This document shows, piece by piece, positions 1-11,500 of a stretch of DNA of 64,000 bases; positions within the stretch are counted from its first letter, which is position 1; each line of letters starts with the position of its first letter. Source of the stretch: Dasypus novemcinctus (Eukaryota; Chordata; Mammalia; Cingulata; Dasypodidae); contig NC_080701.1 in the NCBI RefSeq assembly GCF_030445035.2, forward strand, positions 21,358,798 to 21,422,797, read 5' to 3'. The translations under genes and the position numbers were made by a program. Below the pieces are notes generated by a model. It was not told the DNA's origin. It saw only the letters and a program-made list of their open reading frames with translations, and ran no database searches.

Positions 1-129
1 CTGACACATTCTCATCGTTGGTCCAGGAATGGCCTTCTTTTATTCATGTATTTAGTGAGTTACTTTCAGTGAGGCAATAGGATCCACAAATTAGAAGCTA
101 GGACTTTGATAATATTATAACTTCCATCT

Positions 130-850
130 GACCACATGGTTCCCTTCCCCACTCAAGCCCTCTTCCTTCCACATCCATTTCCCTTTCTTTCCTTTTCTTA
201 TAGGTTTATGGCAGAGTATATATTCTTCTGATCCAGCAATAATGAATGTTGCTGTGTTTCATTCATTTTGTGACTGGGGTGCATTCCATTTGATGAACAT
301 TCTACAGTTTACTCATCACTCCTATTGATGGGCTATTTGACTGTTCAGGAGGTTTTTTCCTATTGTGACCAGTGTGACTATGATCAGGTTGTGCCTGTTC
401 CCTGTTGTACACATGCAAGGAACAGAACTGCCATCTTAGAGGGTGTTAAGAATGTCCAAATTCAGGAGATCGCACCCAACAGTTTTCAATGGGGTTGCAC
501 CGTTCGACACTTCTACAGTAATGTATACGAGATCCTGTGCTTCTACATTCTTTCTAATGTTTGGTATTATTCGACTTTTTTTTTTTTAGCTTTTGCCAAT
601 CAATTGGGTAAAAACTCTGATTTACATTTCTCTGATCATGAATGATTGAACGTTTCTTTATATCCTTATTGGACATATATGTTTTCTCATCTACAAGGTG
701 TCTGTCCATGTCTTTTCCTTATGTCTCTATTGTGTGATATATGTACTCCCATATCTTCCATTCAACAAAGTTGGCTAAATACTTATTTGTAGTCGTTTTA
801 TGTATGTTCTTAATACTAATACTTCAATAGTTGTGTATTTGTAAAAAAAC
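130..850 (-). mobile_element. Old L1/HAL1-like fragment
   Basis: The plus strand reads as the reverse complement of a diverged L1 ORF2 3' portion. It has the familiar order of phrases around 'cattccatttgatgaaca', 'ctcctattgatgggc', a 'tgtacacatgcaaggaa' segment and 'tttgccaatcaattgggt'. It is heavily mutated and has no usable reading frame. HAL1 versus L1M cannot be told apart by eye. Confidence 0.5.
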
Positions 851-924
851 TTTAATTTGGTTTTTCATTTTCTTTAAAGTGTGTTTTGATTAAAATAAAA
901 AGGTTAATTTTGATATAATATTTT

Positions 925-1960
925 ATTAATCTTTTTTTTTACTTTTTATTTTGAAATAATTTCAAACCCACAGGGCAGCTACAAAAATAATATAAACACT
1001 TTACAGAGGACTCCAACATACCTTCACACCCTAGATACCCAGATTCGCAATTTCAACACTGCCACCCTTTCCGCAACAGTAATACTCCATCCTCTATCTA
1101 CTTCTCTCTCCATCATCTATCTATATGTCCATGCTTCTAGCCATTTTTTGAATATTTGAGAGCAGATTGCACACATCATACTCCTTGAACATGTAATACT
1201 TCCATGTACATTTCCTATGAACAAAGATATTCACTCATGTAATCATTCTAAGTCCAGTTATCAAGTTCAAGAAATTCAACGTTGATATAAAGCTTATAGT
1301 CTATATTCCAAATATTTCTTAAGTCCCAGTAATGTTCCTTTGAGATTTTCTCCTCCATTCTTAGATCTCATCCAGTATCATTTATTGCATTTAATTGTCA
1401 TCTTCTCTTTACTCTCTTTCTTTCTTTCTTCCTTTCCCTGTCTCTCTTTTTCTTATTGTAGAAGCATATATACAAACATAAATCTTCCCATCTCAACCTG
1501 TCCCAAGCTTACCATTCAATGAGAATAATCACATTAAAAATGTTGCACTACCTCCCTCCCATCATCCCTTACAGAATTTCCTCCTTACCCCAAACAGAAA
1601 CCTTACACTCATTTTGCTTTAACACTCCATTGTCTCTGCCCCCAACCCTTGGTAATCTTTCCTCTACTTTCTGAGTTTGCACATTTTCTGATATTGTCTA
1701 CATGGTTATCATGGGGCTAACTTCAACATCTTAAATCTATAATAATCTCATTTACTTCACTACCAACTTAATAACTTCAATAGCACACATAAACTATGTT
1801 CCTATATCCCTCCATCCCCACCGTTATGTCGTTCTTGTCACAAATGATATATTTATACATTATGAGTCCAAAACCATTGATTTATCATTACATTTTATAC
1901 ATTTGCCTTTTTGATCCTGTAGGAAGAAACATTGGTGCACTTGACAGTGTCCCATCACTC
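925..1960 (-). mobile_element. L1 3' UTR fragment (minus strand)
   Basis: A T-rich start is followed by 'ttttgaaataatttcaaa', a hallmark of old mammalian L1 3' ends read in reverse. About 500 bp (930-1,500) is clearly homologous to 32,045-32,530, so both come from the same L1 subfamily. The right part (1,550-1,960) still looks like L1 3' UTR but is more diverged. Confidence 0.6.
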
Positions 1961-1964
1961 TTCT

Positions 1965-2910
1965 TTCTCCTCTGAATGATTTCAATTATGCTATCTTCAA
2001 GTTCACTGATTCTTTCTTCTGCCAGATCCAATATGCTGTTAACCCCCTCTAGGAAATTTTCAATTTCTGATGCTGTGGTCTCCAGCTCTGATTCCTTTTC
2101 ATAATTCCCATCTCTCTATTGATATTCTTTGAGTTCATCTATCATTTTTCTGATTTCCTTTAGTTCTTTGTCCATGTTTTCCTTTAGCTCTTTATTCATA
2201 TTTAGGACTATTTTTTAAAAGCCTTTGTCTGAAATGTCCCAGGTCTGGTCCTCTTCACTGATGGTTTCTAATGCTTTACTCTCCTCCTTTGCCTGGGCCA
2301 TCATTTCTGTTTCTTTGTATGTTCTGTAATCTTTTGTTGAAACCTAGACATTTTGATGTTTTAATGTGTTATCACTAAGATTTAGCCTCTTAGGCATCTG
2401 TTCCTTAAGCTTGTATTCAGCTGGTGTTATGACAGAGCGAAGGGGAAAAAAAGGAAATGAAGAAAACACCTTTCCTGGTCTTTGCAGATTGACCTCTTCG
2501 AGCACTCTCATTCATGGTGTATCCATACAATGATTTTGGAGAATAGCTCCAGGCCAAAGCATAGAGGCCCCTTATCCTTTCTGAGCATGCCTCTTATCTT
2601 GTGCATGTGGGTGTAGCCCTGGGAATTCCCTGTTTACATGGATACAAATGTCCCCTCTTCCCTGGGAAAAAGGTTTCCTCATGATCCCAGTCACTTCACT
2701 GTATGTCCTACAGCCATTAATCTTTTGTCCCAGCCAGCATGTCGTGGCACTCACCCTGATACTGTACTCTTTTAAATGTTTTCTGGGGCTCCGGGGGGAT
2801 GTTTCTACCTGTTCTTGCTCTTCTTTCAAAGCTTCTGTGGGGCGACAGAGCCCTGAAGTGTCTCAGTCTGCCATCTTTATTGGGATGAGGTCCAAGCTAC
2901 TCTTTCTTTA
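1965..2910 (-). mobile_element. L1 5'-region fragment (minus strand)
   Basis: Phrases such as 'gttcactgattctttcttct' and 'tttgcctgggccatcattt' match reversed 5' UTR/early L1M sequence. The same phrases recur at 51,520-51,560 and 52,930-52,975. The right end includes 'tctgccatctttattggg', typical of L1 5' ends. No open frame survives. Confidence 0.5.
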
Positions 2911-2924
2911 AAGGGATTTTTATT

Positions 2925-3365
2925 TTGATAACACATATATAACACAAATTTTGCTGTTTTTAAGTGTACAGTTCAGTGGTATTAATTACATTCATAATGC
3001 TGTGTTACCATGACAACCATCAATTACAAAAACACCTCAAACAGAAACTCTGTACTCTTTGTGCAATAACCCCCCATTACCCCCTGCCCCCCTCCTGGTA
3101 ATCTCTAATCTACTTTCTGCCACTATGAATTTGCTTTTTCTCAATATTTCGTATGTGTGGAATCATACAATATTTGTCCTTTTGTGTCTGGCTTATTTCA
3201 CTTAGCATGACATTTTCAGGTTCATCTGTGTAGTAGCATGTCTTGGAACCTATTCCTCTTTATAGCTGAATAATATTCCATTGTATGGATATACCACATT
3301 TTGTTTATCCATTCATCTCTTGGTGGAAACTTGGGTTGCTTCCTCAATCTATTATTTTCTAGTCA
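2925..3365 (-). mobile_element. L1M 3'-end fragment (minus strand)
   Basis: The segment contains reversed L1 landmarks: 'aagtgtacagttcagtgg', 'ttgtgtctggcttatttc' and 'aatattccattgtatgga'. These are the ORF2/3' UTR junction and terminal ORF2. It ends near 3,360 and is followed by AT-rich sequence and a DAS SINE. Confidence 0.65.
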
Positions 3366-3487
3366 ATTTTTAAATTGCTTGCTTAAGAAACCATTCCCAT
3401 CTAAGTTCTAAAAGACCTTCAGCTGTATTTTCCAAAAGTTCTGAAGTTTGCTTCTGTTCCTTTTCTGCCCTTATAAATGGATTTTTT

Positions 3488-3806
3488 CAATAAAATTTTT
3501 TAATTAAAAAAATTTTTTTAACTTCCTTCTCCCTTCCCCAGATGGTTCTCTCATCTATCTGCTCATTGTTTTGCTTGCCTTCTCCAGGAGGCACCAGAAC
3601 CTGAACTTGGGACTTCCCACATGAGAAGCAAGTGCCCAACAGCCTGAGCCACACTCATTCCCCGTGGGCAGTGGTGTCTGTTGCCTTGTGGCATCAGCTC
3701 GTTTAGGCGTCTGCTCATCTTCTTTAGGAGGCACCGGGACCTGAACCTGGGACTTCCCATGTGGTAGATGGGTGCCTAACTGGTTGATCCACATCCACTT
3801 CCCCTT
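3488..3806 (-). repeat. DAS SINE, dimeric, antisense
   Basis: Two antisense tRNA-like units are visible, each with an 'aggaggcaccnggacctgaa' B-box block followed by 'cacatccacttcccc' or an equivalent block. A similar dimer lies at 52,472-52,823. The A/T-rich stretch at the left is the former tail. Confidence 0.75.
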
Positions 3807-3809
3807 ATA

Positions 3810-4670
3810 ACTGGATTTTGATCTCATGGCCCAGCAGTCCCCATTCTTGGCTTTGTAGCTCCTCTCCTCCCAGGACTTTGGGATAGTTGCAATATTCTTT
3901 AAAAAAAAAAAAAAAAAAAAACCTAAAATTTTTACAATTTGAATGTATACATATACATACATTGTGTGGGGAACAAAATGTCAGAGTCAAATGAACAATG
4001 TAAGTATCCCCTGGTCTGAAGATTGAGCATTACCTGCCAAGGGCACTAACCTTCTGAAGTGGCTACAACAGTGAATGTGGTAAGTCGGGCTTCTCTTTTT
4101 TTCCCACAGCCTGCTTCCTCTTCAGTCTCCTTGGCCCAAAATCTTGTATATTCTCCTTTAAGGCACAGTGTTGGTGCAAAAGAAATGATAAGGGATAAGG
4201 AACCAGAGTAGGCACAAATGCCCATTTCTTGATATGGGAAGACAAGGTTTGATTTCAATTCATATGGTGAGAGTCAATCTTAGGAGGGTGAGGATGTGCA
4301 AATAATTCTTCAGGGGCCAGAAGGGAGCACTGTGGTAGCTGCTACTAAAATGCTCCTACATAATCCATCCTTCAAAATAATAACAATAATAACAATGCCA
4401 CCTCATTCACCCAATCAATGCCAGACATTCTAGAGTGGAGGTGCTGGTTTCACCGTTCTCCTTTGTACCTCCAGAGCATCCCTTCTCAAACACAACACTC
4501 TCTTGCTTCCAACCTTTATGGATTCTCCACTGACTACAGAATCGCTTCATGGGTCTCCTTGAGGCGGAGGAGGTCCTGTGGCCTTATTAGGATGCCTCTC
4601 CTCCAGCCACGACTCCTGGTACTGTCCCCATGCTATATACTCCTCTTCCTCCTTGGGCTTCTGTTGTACC
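3810..4670. other. Unique sequence, no gene seen
   Basis: After an A-run (3,901-3,920) the sequence is single-copy in appearance. Short frames on both strands have no recognisable domain or codon bias. A small microsatellite-like AAT stretch lies near 4,375-4,395. No splice-bounded exon was recognised. Confidence 0.4.
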
Positions 4671-4683
4671 TGTATATACTCTT

Positions 4684-5366
4684 TTTTTTTTTATTGACTT
4701 TGTAATAATATTACATCAAAAATATATATGTGAGGTCCCATTCAACTCCGCTCCCCCACCCCCCTCTCCCCCCCCAACAACACTCGTTCCCATCATCATG
4801 ACACATCCATTGGATTTGGTAAGTACATCTTTGGGCACCTCTGCACCTCATAGTCAATGGTCCACATCATGGCCCATACTCTCCTCCATTCCATCCAGTG
4901 GGCCCTGTGAGGATTTACAATGTCCGGTGATTGCCTCTGAAGCACCATCCAGGGCAGCTCCATGTCCCAAAGACACCTCCACCTCTCATCTCTTCCTGCC
5001 TTTCCCCATACCCATCGTCCACCATGTCCACTTTTCTCAATCCAATACCACCTCTTCTATGTGGACATTGGATTGGTTGTGTCCATTGCACCTCTATGTC
5101 AAGAGGAGGCTCAAATTCCACATGGATGCTGGGTGCAATCCTCCCATTTTCAGTTGTAATCACTCTAGGCTCCATGGTGTGGTGATTGTCCTTCTTCAAC
5201 TCCATCTTAGCTGAGTGTGGTAAGTCCAATAAATCAGATTGTAGGTGCTGGAGTCTGTTGAGGCTCAGGACCTGGCTATCACATTGTCAGTCCAGAGATT
5301 CAAATCCCCTAAATATATCTTAAATCCCAATGTTAACTGCACCTCCAGCACATTAGCATGAAAGTC
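4684..5366 (-). mobile_element. Young L1 3' tail, 5' truncated
   Basis: A poly(T) at 4,682-4,691 starts a minus-strand L1 tail that is nearly identical to 12,221-12,922. The insertion is flanked by the direct repeat 'tgtatatactctt' at 4,671-4,683 and 5,367-5,379. It is therefore an intact record of one 5'-truncated L1 retrotransposition of about 690 bp. The long open frames here are antisense reads of the L1 3' UTR and are not genes. Confidence 0.9.
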
Positions 5367-5379
5367 TGTATATACTCTT

Positions 5380-5884
5380 ACATCACTTGGAACAGTCCAA
5401 TGCATTTGTTTGCTTGCTTGCTTCCTCTGCCAGACTCTTAGTTCCTGCACCTTACCAAGTACCTGGCATAAAAAAGGAGTGATAATTTTGGGGAGATGAA
5501 AAATTAGAGCAGATTTATTTCATTAGCTTAAGACAAACGGAAATTTGTTCATTGTCAGACTTCTGAATCTTAGTGTAACTATAGTTTTAAAATATTTTTT
5601 TGAATACGCATTTTGGTAGAGGGCAGGATGGAAGGGAGTACCTGTTTCCCCAAAGAAAAGAACTTGTCAAAGAATGTGAGAATCACAATATACAGAATAT
5701 TTTGTTCCTATAAAAGATGTTCTTTCCTTGAGTGTCCCACATCTTTTTCTTTTTTCTCAGATATTGTCCTGAATTTCTCAAAATTAGCCAAGGAATCAAG
5801 ATATTGAAGATAGAAAATGGCACTTTGGAAGTTGGGGTGGTTTACAAAATAAACAGATATAGTTATTGTTTTTCTTCTTTTCAC
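5380..5884. other. Unique AT-rich sequence, no gene seen
   Basis: No repeat family or exon was recognised. The short frames have no recognisable product. Confidence 0.35.
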
Positions 5885-6800
5885 ATATGTGAGGTTTTGC
5901 AACAGCTTCATTGAGATCTAATTCACATATCACACAATTCACCCATTTAAACGGTACAAGTCGAGGGTTTTTACTATCCTCACAAAGTTGTGCGAATGTA
6001 CCAAAATCAATTTTAGAACATTGCCATCACCCTTATGATGGTTTGCAACTGTATTTACCCCCAGAAAATAAAATTCCTAAAGCTAATCCATTCCTACGGG
6101 TGTAAGCCTACTGTAAGGAGTTCTTTCCATCAGATTACTTCAGTTAAGGCATGGCCCAGCATAGGTCCTAATCCTCTAACTGGAGTCCTTTACAAGAGAA
6201 TGAAATTCAGACAAAGGGAGAGAAAGGCACAGAAGGGAGAAACTGAAAGCCATGAAACCCAGAGGAGAAAGGAGAGCCCAGCAGAAGCCGCCATGTGCCT
6301 TGCACGTGACAGAGGAGTCCAGGATCGCTGGCAGCTGGTCTTTGGGAAGAAAGCATTGCCTGACAATGCCTTGATTTGGACATTTTTCTCATTCTCAAAA
6401 CTGTAAGCGTGTAAGCTAATAAATTCCCATTCCCCATTGTGAAAGCCAAAGCATTTCATGATATGTGCTTTGAGCAGCTTAGCAAACTAAAACACTATCA
6501 AAAAGAAATCCCTAAACCATCTCCTCCGGCCTTTCCAGCTCCCAGCAACCACTAATCTATTTTATATGTCTTTAGATTTGCCACTCTGGATATTTCAGGT
6601 AAATGCAGTCATAGAGTATGTGGCCTTTTGGATATACCATACATTGTTTCTCCATTCATCAGCTGATGGGCATTTGGGCTCATTCTACCTTTTGGGATTT
6701 ATAAATAATGCGGCTGTGAACAATTGTGCACAAGCTTCTGTATGGACACATGCTTTCATTTCTGTTGAGTATATACCTAGGCGTGAAACTTGCAGGGCCA
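5885..6800 (-). mobile_element. Old L1 3' end, split by an LTR
   Basis: Reversed L1 3'-end sequence ('cttcattgagatctaattca', 'cacaattcacccatttaaa') runs to 6,035. It resumes at 6,495 with 'aaagaaatccctaaaccat' and continues through 'tgatgggcatttgggctc' and 'gagtatatacctagg'. The 459-bp gap is a solo LTR inserted into the L1. Confidence 0.7.
6036..6494 (+). mobile_element. MaLR/ERVL-like solo LTR
   Basis: A TG...CA-bounded LTR-like unit of about 459 bp. It shares a body and 3' end with the copy at 57,859-58,768: 'aataaattcccatt' as a likely poly(A) signal, then 'gcaaactaaaaca'. It interrupts an older L1. It carries no internal retroviral sequence, so it is a solo LTR fossil, clearly mutated. 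The family is called by resemblance only. Confidence 0.6.
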
Positions 6801-7249
6801 AACAGTGCAGGGACATTTATTTCCTCTCCCAGCTAGATTTCCAAATATCTCTAGGACAGGGTTTGAGGCATTCACTTCCTGGCCCTGTACTATGCCCATA
6901 AATGTTCAGTAAATATTTATTGACTGGAATGAATGAATTGATAATGTTTGCAATTCTCACTTGGAACATGGTTAGGAGTTGAGGGAATCTAGGCAGGCAA
7001 CATGAATACAATGAGTATTTTTTAAAAAAAACAATTTTAACACTGACAGATAAAAATACAGGTCCCCTTCTGTAATACCATATCGAGTTGTTGTGAGTGT
7101 TAAAAATTGTTTCACGTCTGAGGAGACCTCAAACAGAATTGGTATACATAGTCAACACTTAACTGGCTAAATAGCTCATTAAATTAAATATTGTCCCTCA
7201 CCCACCAACCAATCCAAGATTTGAATTTCTGTGAAATATTTTCTAGTTT

Positions 7250-7675
7250 TTTTAAAAGATTTATTTATTTTATTTATTTCTATCCCCTTCCCCCCCACCC
7301 CTCTGCTGTTATCTGTTCTCTGTGTCTATTTGCTGTGTGTGTTCTTCTTTGTCTGCTTCTGTTGTTGTCAGCGGCACGGGAATCTGTGTTTCTTTTTGTT
7401 GCATCATCTTGCTGTGTCAGCTCTCCGTGTGTGCAGCGCCATTCCTGGGCAGGCTGCACTTTCTTTCGCACTGGGCGGCTCTCCTTACAGGGTGCACTCC
7501 TTGCGCGTGGGGCTCCCCTACGCGGCGGACACCCCCGCATGGCACAGCACTCCTTGCGTGCATCAGCACTGCGCATGGCCAGCTCCACACGGGTCAAGGA
7601 GGCCGGGGTTTGAACCATGGATGTCTCATGTGGTAGGTGGACGCCCTATCTGTTGGGCCACATCCACTTCCCTCC
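7250..7675 (-). repeat. DAS SINE, chimeric type, antisense
   Basis: Full-length antisense chimeric DAS. Its tail (TTTATT repeats) is at the left. The non-tRNA domain follows (landmarks 'gtgcagcgccattcctgggc' and 'ctccttgcgtgcatcagcac'), then the tRNA-Ala-like head ending 'ccacatccacttccc'. It is close to the copies at 21,547, 44,078 and 48,058. Reading frames here are SINE translations. Confidence 0.9.
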
Positions 7676-7679
7676 CCTA

Positions 7680-8100
7680 TATTTTTGATGTAACATTTAT
7701 GTAAGCTAAAGCTTCTTTAAAAATAAAAAATATTTAAATAAAATAACCACCAAAATCCAAAAAACAAAACAAAATTAACAATCGAGGGGGTTCTATGTTT
7801 ATTTTACCATTACATTCAAACGTGCTAGAAAACAAAATGTTTATCTAATTCATATTTTAATGATGGATTAAACTCTGCCCATAAGGATTCTCCCCACATG
7901 AAAAAAGTTTGAAATTATAGAACCTCTAAATTTCAGAACATAAATGCAGTCCAATTATTTTCAAGTTCAGTTACAAAACTCAAGCTAGAGGAGAAAAATA
8001 TCATCAAGGTTGTCCCAGCTTTATCTTCTAGATAAGAATAATATGTGATCCGTACATCAACAATCTAAAAATTGCTAGCCTCAGCTTTATATGTAACCAA
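7680..8100. other. Unique AT-rich sequence, no gene seen
   Basis: No recognisable repeat, exon or RNA gene. Confidence 0.35.
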
Positions 8101-8110
8101 TATAATTTTT

Positions 8111-8239
8111 TAAAAATATGTATTTTGCTCCTTGCCTGCTTATTGTTTTTGCTTGTTCTCTTTAGGAGCACCAGGAACCGAACTCAGGACCTCCTGCGTG
8201 GGAGGCAGGCACTCAACTGCTTGAGCCACATCTGCTCCC
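8111..8239 (-). repeat. DAS SINE monomer, antisense
   Basis: A short antisense tRNA-like unit with B-box context 'ggaaccgaactcaggacc' and end 'gagccacatctgctccc'. Perfect 10-bp flanking direct repeats 'tataattttt' lie at 8,101-8,110 and 8,240-8,249. Confidence 0.85.
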
Positions 8240-8249
8240 TATAATTTTT

Positions 8250-8825
8250 GTAAATGATGGGTACTTCTAAAGGATTTGAAACTTTCTAACCTGATGAACT
8301 GGCAGGAAAAAAAATTCTTCTTATAATCTTCCTTGCATTATTCATTTCTTTATTACCCCTCTTCTTTTAATAAACAGAACAAAGGAGAAGTTCCCCTTTC
8401 CTGTCTGGGAATAAGTACCCAATGTGCACTCTAAAGACATTTTATTGCTGGGGTCAATAAGTCCCCTACAGGTTCCCAATGTGTGGTGGTATTTGACACT
8501 TCACAGACAGGCCACCCTCGGGGCCCTTACCAACAACTGCATCTTAGGACCAGCCCCCCAAGTCCTCCCATCCCACCACCTGCAAGCGGTACTACTGGCT
8601 CCCAGTTCCCACTTGAGGGCTTGGAGAGATAGAGTTTTGACTTGGAATGGGACCCCATTTGAGAAAGGGTTCCAATTCCCCTGTCACCATCATAGAAAGG
8701 CCTGGAACTAAGAGAGGGCCGAACAGACAATCTGTAGGCAGAGATGGGAGCATGGGGAGGCTGACCTGGGACTGTCCATGAGAATGCACAGTCCAAGGGC
8801 AGCTTCATCGCTATCTTTCACCAGT
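8250..8825. other. Unique sequence, no gene seen
   Basis: Moderate GC. Overlapping short frames occur on both strands, but no domain or convincing splice structure is seen. Confidence 0.35.
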
Positions 8826-8845
8826 TATTATTGTTGATGTGTGTT

Positions 8846-9212
8846 TTTAAGATTTTTATTCATTTATGTATTACCTCCCCCCACCTCACTGTCTGCTCTC
8901 TGTGTCCATTCGCTGTGTGTTCTTGTGTCTGCTTGTACTCTCTTTAGGTAGCACCAGGAACCGATCCTGGGACTTTCCAGAGTGGGAGAGAGGGGCGCAA
9001 TCTCTTGAGCCACCTCAACTCCCTAGTCCCCTGCATCTCTTATTGTTTCTCCTCTGTGTCTCTTTCTTGCGTCATCTTGCTGTGCCAGCTCTCTGCTTGG
9101 ACCAGCTTGCCACATGGGCCAGCTTGCCTTCACCAGGAGGCCCTGGGAATCGAACCCAGAGCCTCCCATATGGTAGATGGGAGCCCAATCCCTTGAGCCA
9201 CATCCACTTCCC
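8846..9212 (-). repeat. DAS SINE, dimeric, antisense
   Basis: Two tRNA-like units are present. The left one contains 'gcaccaggaaccgatcctgg' and 'gagccacctcaactccc'. The right one contains 'gggaatcgaacccagagcc' and 'gagccacatccacttccc'. Short flanking repeats 'tattgtt' are visible. This is the same dimer type as 55,068 and 45,330. Confidence 0.85.
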
Positions 9213-9369
9213 TATTGTTATTTTTCAATCAGAAGGGGAGAAAATAGTAAGGGAGGGATGGGGATGTGTTGGTTTCTTAGAATCCAGAGGTTCAGGGCTG
9301 GGAAAAATCCGTCACAAAAGTTGGCAAAGCAAATAGCTCTCTCTCTCTTTTTTAAACTGAACTTGTAAC

Positions 9370-10830
9370 AGGAGAACTTTTCTCACAAGGAGGCAGTGTT
9401 CCTGAGCCAAGTTTAGGCAGAGGAAAAATGTTCCAGCATGTCAGGAACAAAACTGACGTTCCATTAAAGGGAAAAAAAAAAAAAAGTGATGGAGAAAGAG
9501 TCAGGCGGAAAGGCACCAGAATTCAGACAGAGCTTTAAAATCCAGACAGGACCAGAACTGAGAGCTCCTGGGAGGTTCCCTCCCCTCGGAAGGGAGGGTG
9601 CCCCGACTTCTCACTGGCGCTCCAGCCACAGTGGACATTTCCTGTTCTGCCTCTGGAAATTCAAGCCAAAAATTACAAAACATCCTTTTTCCCCTCACCA
9701 AGTGCTTGGTGCGCGAGACCGTCCCTTCCCCACGTCAAAGATCTCAGGACCTCGCCGCCCTCTTCCTTCCCTGGAACCCCTGCCTGATCGGGGGGGCGCC
9801 TGGCTTCCCAAGGGGAGATGGACCAGCGGTAGCAGGTGGTGTGAGAGCACGAGGGAAACGACCTTGGGACCCCGCTGGAGAGGTAGGAGACCCGACGGGC
9901 CGCCTGGGCTTCTGTCGTTTTGACATTTACCGAGCGCCAGCTGCCAACGGGGCGCCCGTCCTTGAAAGCTTTGAGCTGCGGGTGTTTTCCTGCTGATGGG
10001 TGTGGGAGGTGAGTGGGTGAGCTGAAGGCGAATCTGGGCCGAGTAAGATCAGGCATATCCTTTTCCTCTCTCTTTCCAAGCTGAACTTGAACTCTGGGGG
10101 CCCTGGAAGCGCATGTTTTACCTGGCTCCTGGCGTGCATTCAGAGCAGAATTCTGGGAAGTAGCTAAAGTGGATTCCCTGGTTTCTCTGGTGCTGCTTTT
10201 TTCCCCTGGGTCCCTGCGATGTCAAGGAAGACGTGTCAGCACCTTCGGCTCTGCAGAGGTTCAGGGGGACATGGGCAGGCTTTTCCACCGTGGTGAGCTG
10301 CAGGCCCCAGGGAGTTCCCAGCACGTTGGCCGGGTATTCTCTTGGCCCACTGCGTGCTCTCCTCCCCACCCCACCATCAAGGGAGTCATTTCCCCAAGCG
10401 TGGGACTGTGGTGTAGACAGCTGCCCGCTTTGGTCAGGGCCCTCGCATTCCTGGGCAGCCTGGCCAGAGCCTGGGCCCGCCCGAGACTTGCCTGTCTGGC
10501 AGCAGAGCCAGCAGGCCCCGCGGCAACCCACGAGGGGCCCGTGGCTGTGCCAGTGGGTCGCGGAAAGGCTGTCCTTGGCAGCACATGTGCTGACATTGGA
10601 CCCACTTGGACAACCCGGCGTGGCTTCCGTCCTAGGAGTACCGGAAAACTTGCGGAAGGGTCTACCTTTCATGTGTCCTTTCTCTGAACTCTGATGGCTT
10701 CTATTATCCCAGCCCCATATTTTGCTACTTGGCCACATACTGCTTTAACCTGTTCCCCGGCAGGTTAAATAAATGAGAGAGTGATCGAAACAAAGTCAGA
10801 CCTCCTCCGTGGTGATCCGGACCAACTAAC
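9370..10830. other. Unique GC-richer block, no gene recognised
   Basis: About 1.4 kb free of obvious repeats and richer in G+C and CpG than its surroundings, especially 9,700-9,970. It has several overlapping open frames on both strands (up to 206 codons). Equal openness in opposing frames argues for base composition, not coding. It could be a weak CpG-rich regulatory element or a decayed exon; nothing identifies a gene. Confidence 0.35.
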
Positions 10831-10965
10831 TCTTGTTTGGGCACTTACTGTATACCAGGTGCCATTCTCGGGGCAGTAGGTGTTATTATCATCATTCCAT
10901 TTTACAGATGAGGAAACTGAGGCTGGAGGTTCTGCTAGTAAGTGGCAAGGGAGGGAGCGGCCATG
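10830..10965 (-). repeat. MIR fragment, antisense
   Basis: Contains the reversed MIR core: 'ttactgtataccaggtgcc', then 'ccattttacagatgaggaaa' and 'agtaagtggcaagg'. It lies head-to-head with a sense MIR immediately downstream. Confidence 0.65.
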
Positions 10966-11100
10966 CTCGGAAACTGGGAAGACTGGGGTCTGAATCTTGG
11001 TTCCAGCAGGTCTGCCTGGGTAACTTTACAGAGGTTAAATTTCCTCAGCCTCCATTCCCTTATCTGTAAAATGGGATAATGATAGAGGTCTTGTGAAAAG
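10966..11100 (+). repeat. MIR fragment, sense
   Basis: Sense MIR landmarks are 'cctgggtaactttacagagg' and 'cttatctgtaaaatgggata'. It directly abuts the antisense MIR on its left. Confidence 0.65.
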
Positions 11101-11111
11101 TAAATTATTTT

Positions 11112-11489
11112 ACTTTTTTAAGGTTTATTCTATTTATTTCTTCCCCTACCCCTCATCGTTTGCTCTCGCTGTCTGCTTTCTCTGTCCGTTCGTTGTGTGC
11201 TCGTCTTCTTTTTTTTTTTTAGGAGTCGCCAGGAACTGCACCCAGGACCTTCCATGTGGGAGGGAGGCACCCAATGGCTTGAGGCACCTCCACTTCCTGC
11301 TTCCTGTGTCTCTCATTGTATTTCCTCATTGTGCCTCTTTGTTGTGTCAGCTCATTGCATCAGATCACTATGCCTGCCTGCCACTTCAACTTGCTCTTGC
11401 TTATCTTCTTTAGGAGACACCGGGAACCAGACCCGGGACCTCCCATGTGGTAGATGGGAGCCCAACTGCTTGAGCCACATCCACTTCCC
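11112..11489 (-). repeat. DAS SINE, dimeric, antisense
   Basis: Two antisense tRNA-like heads are present ('ggaactgcacccaggacc' and 'ggaaccagacccgggacc'). The element is bounded by perfect 11-bp direct repeats 'taaattatttt' at 11,101-11,111 and 11,490-11,500. Confidence 0.9.
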
Positions 11490-11500
11490 TAAATTATTTT

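Noticed and set aside
4630-5214. 194-codon plus-strand frame
   Set aside because: It is an antisense reading of the L1 3' UTR, repeated at 12,280-12,768.
7250-7675. Functional tRNA gene in a SINE head
   Set aside because: Heads match DAS SINE units with tails and target duplications. No complete unmutated cloverleaf outside a SINE was found.
10118-10738. 206-codon minus-strand frame
   Set aside because: Opposed by similarly long plus-strand frames in the same GC-rich block. No domain or splice support.
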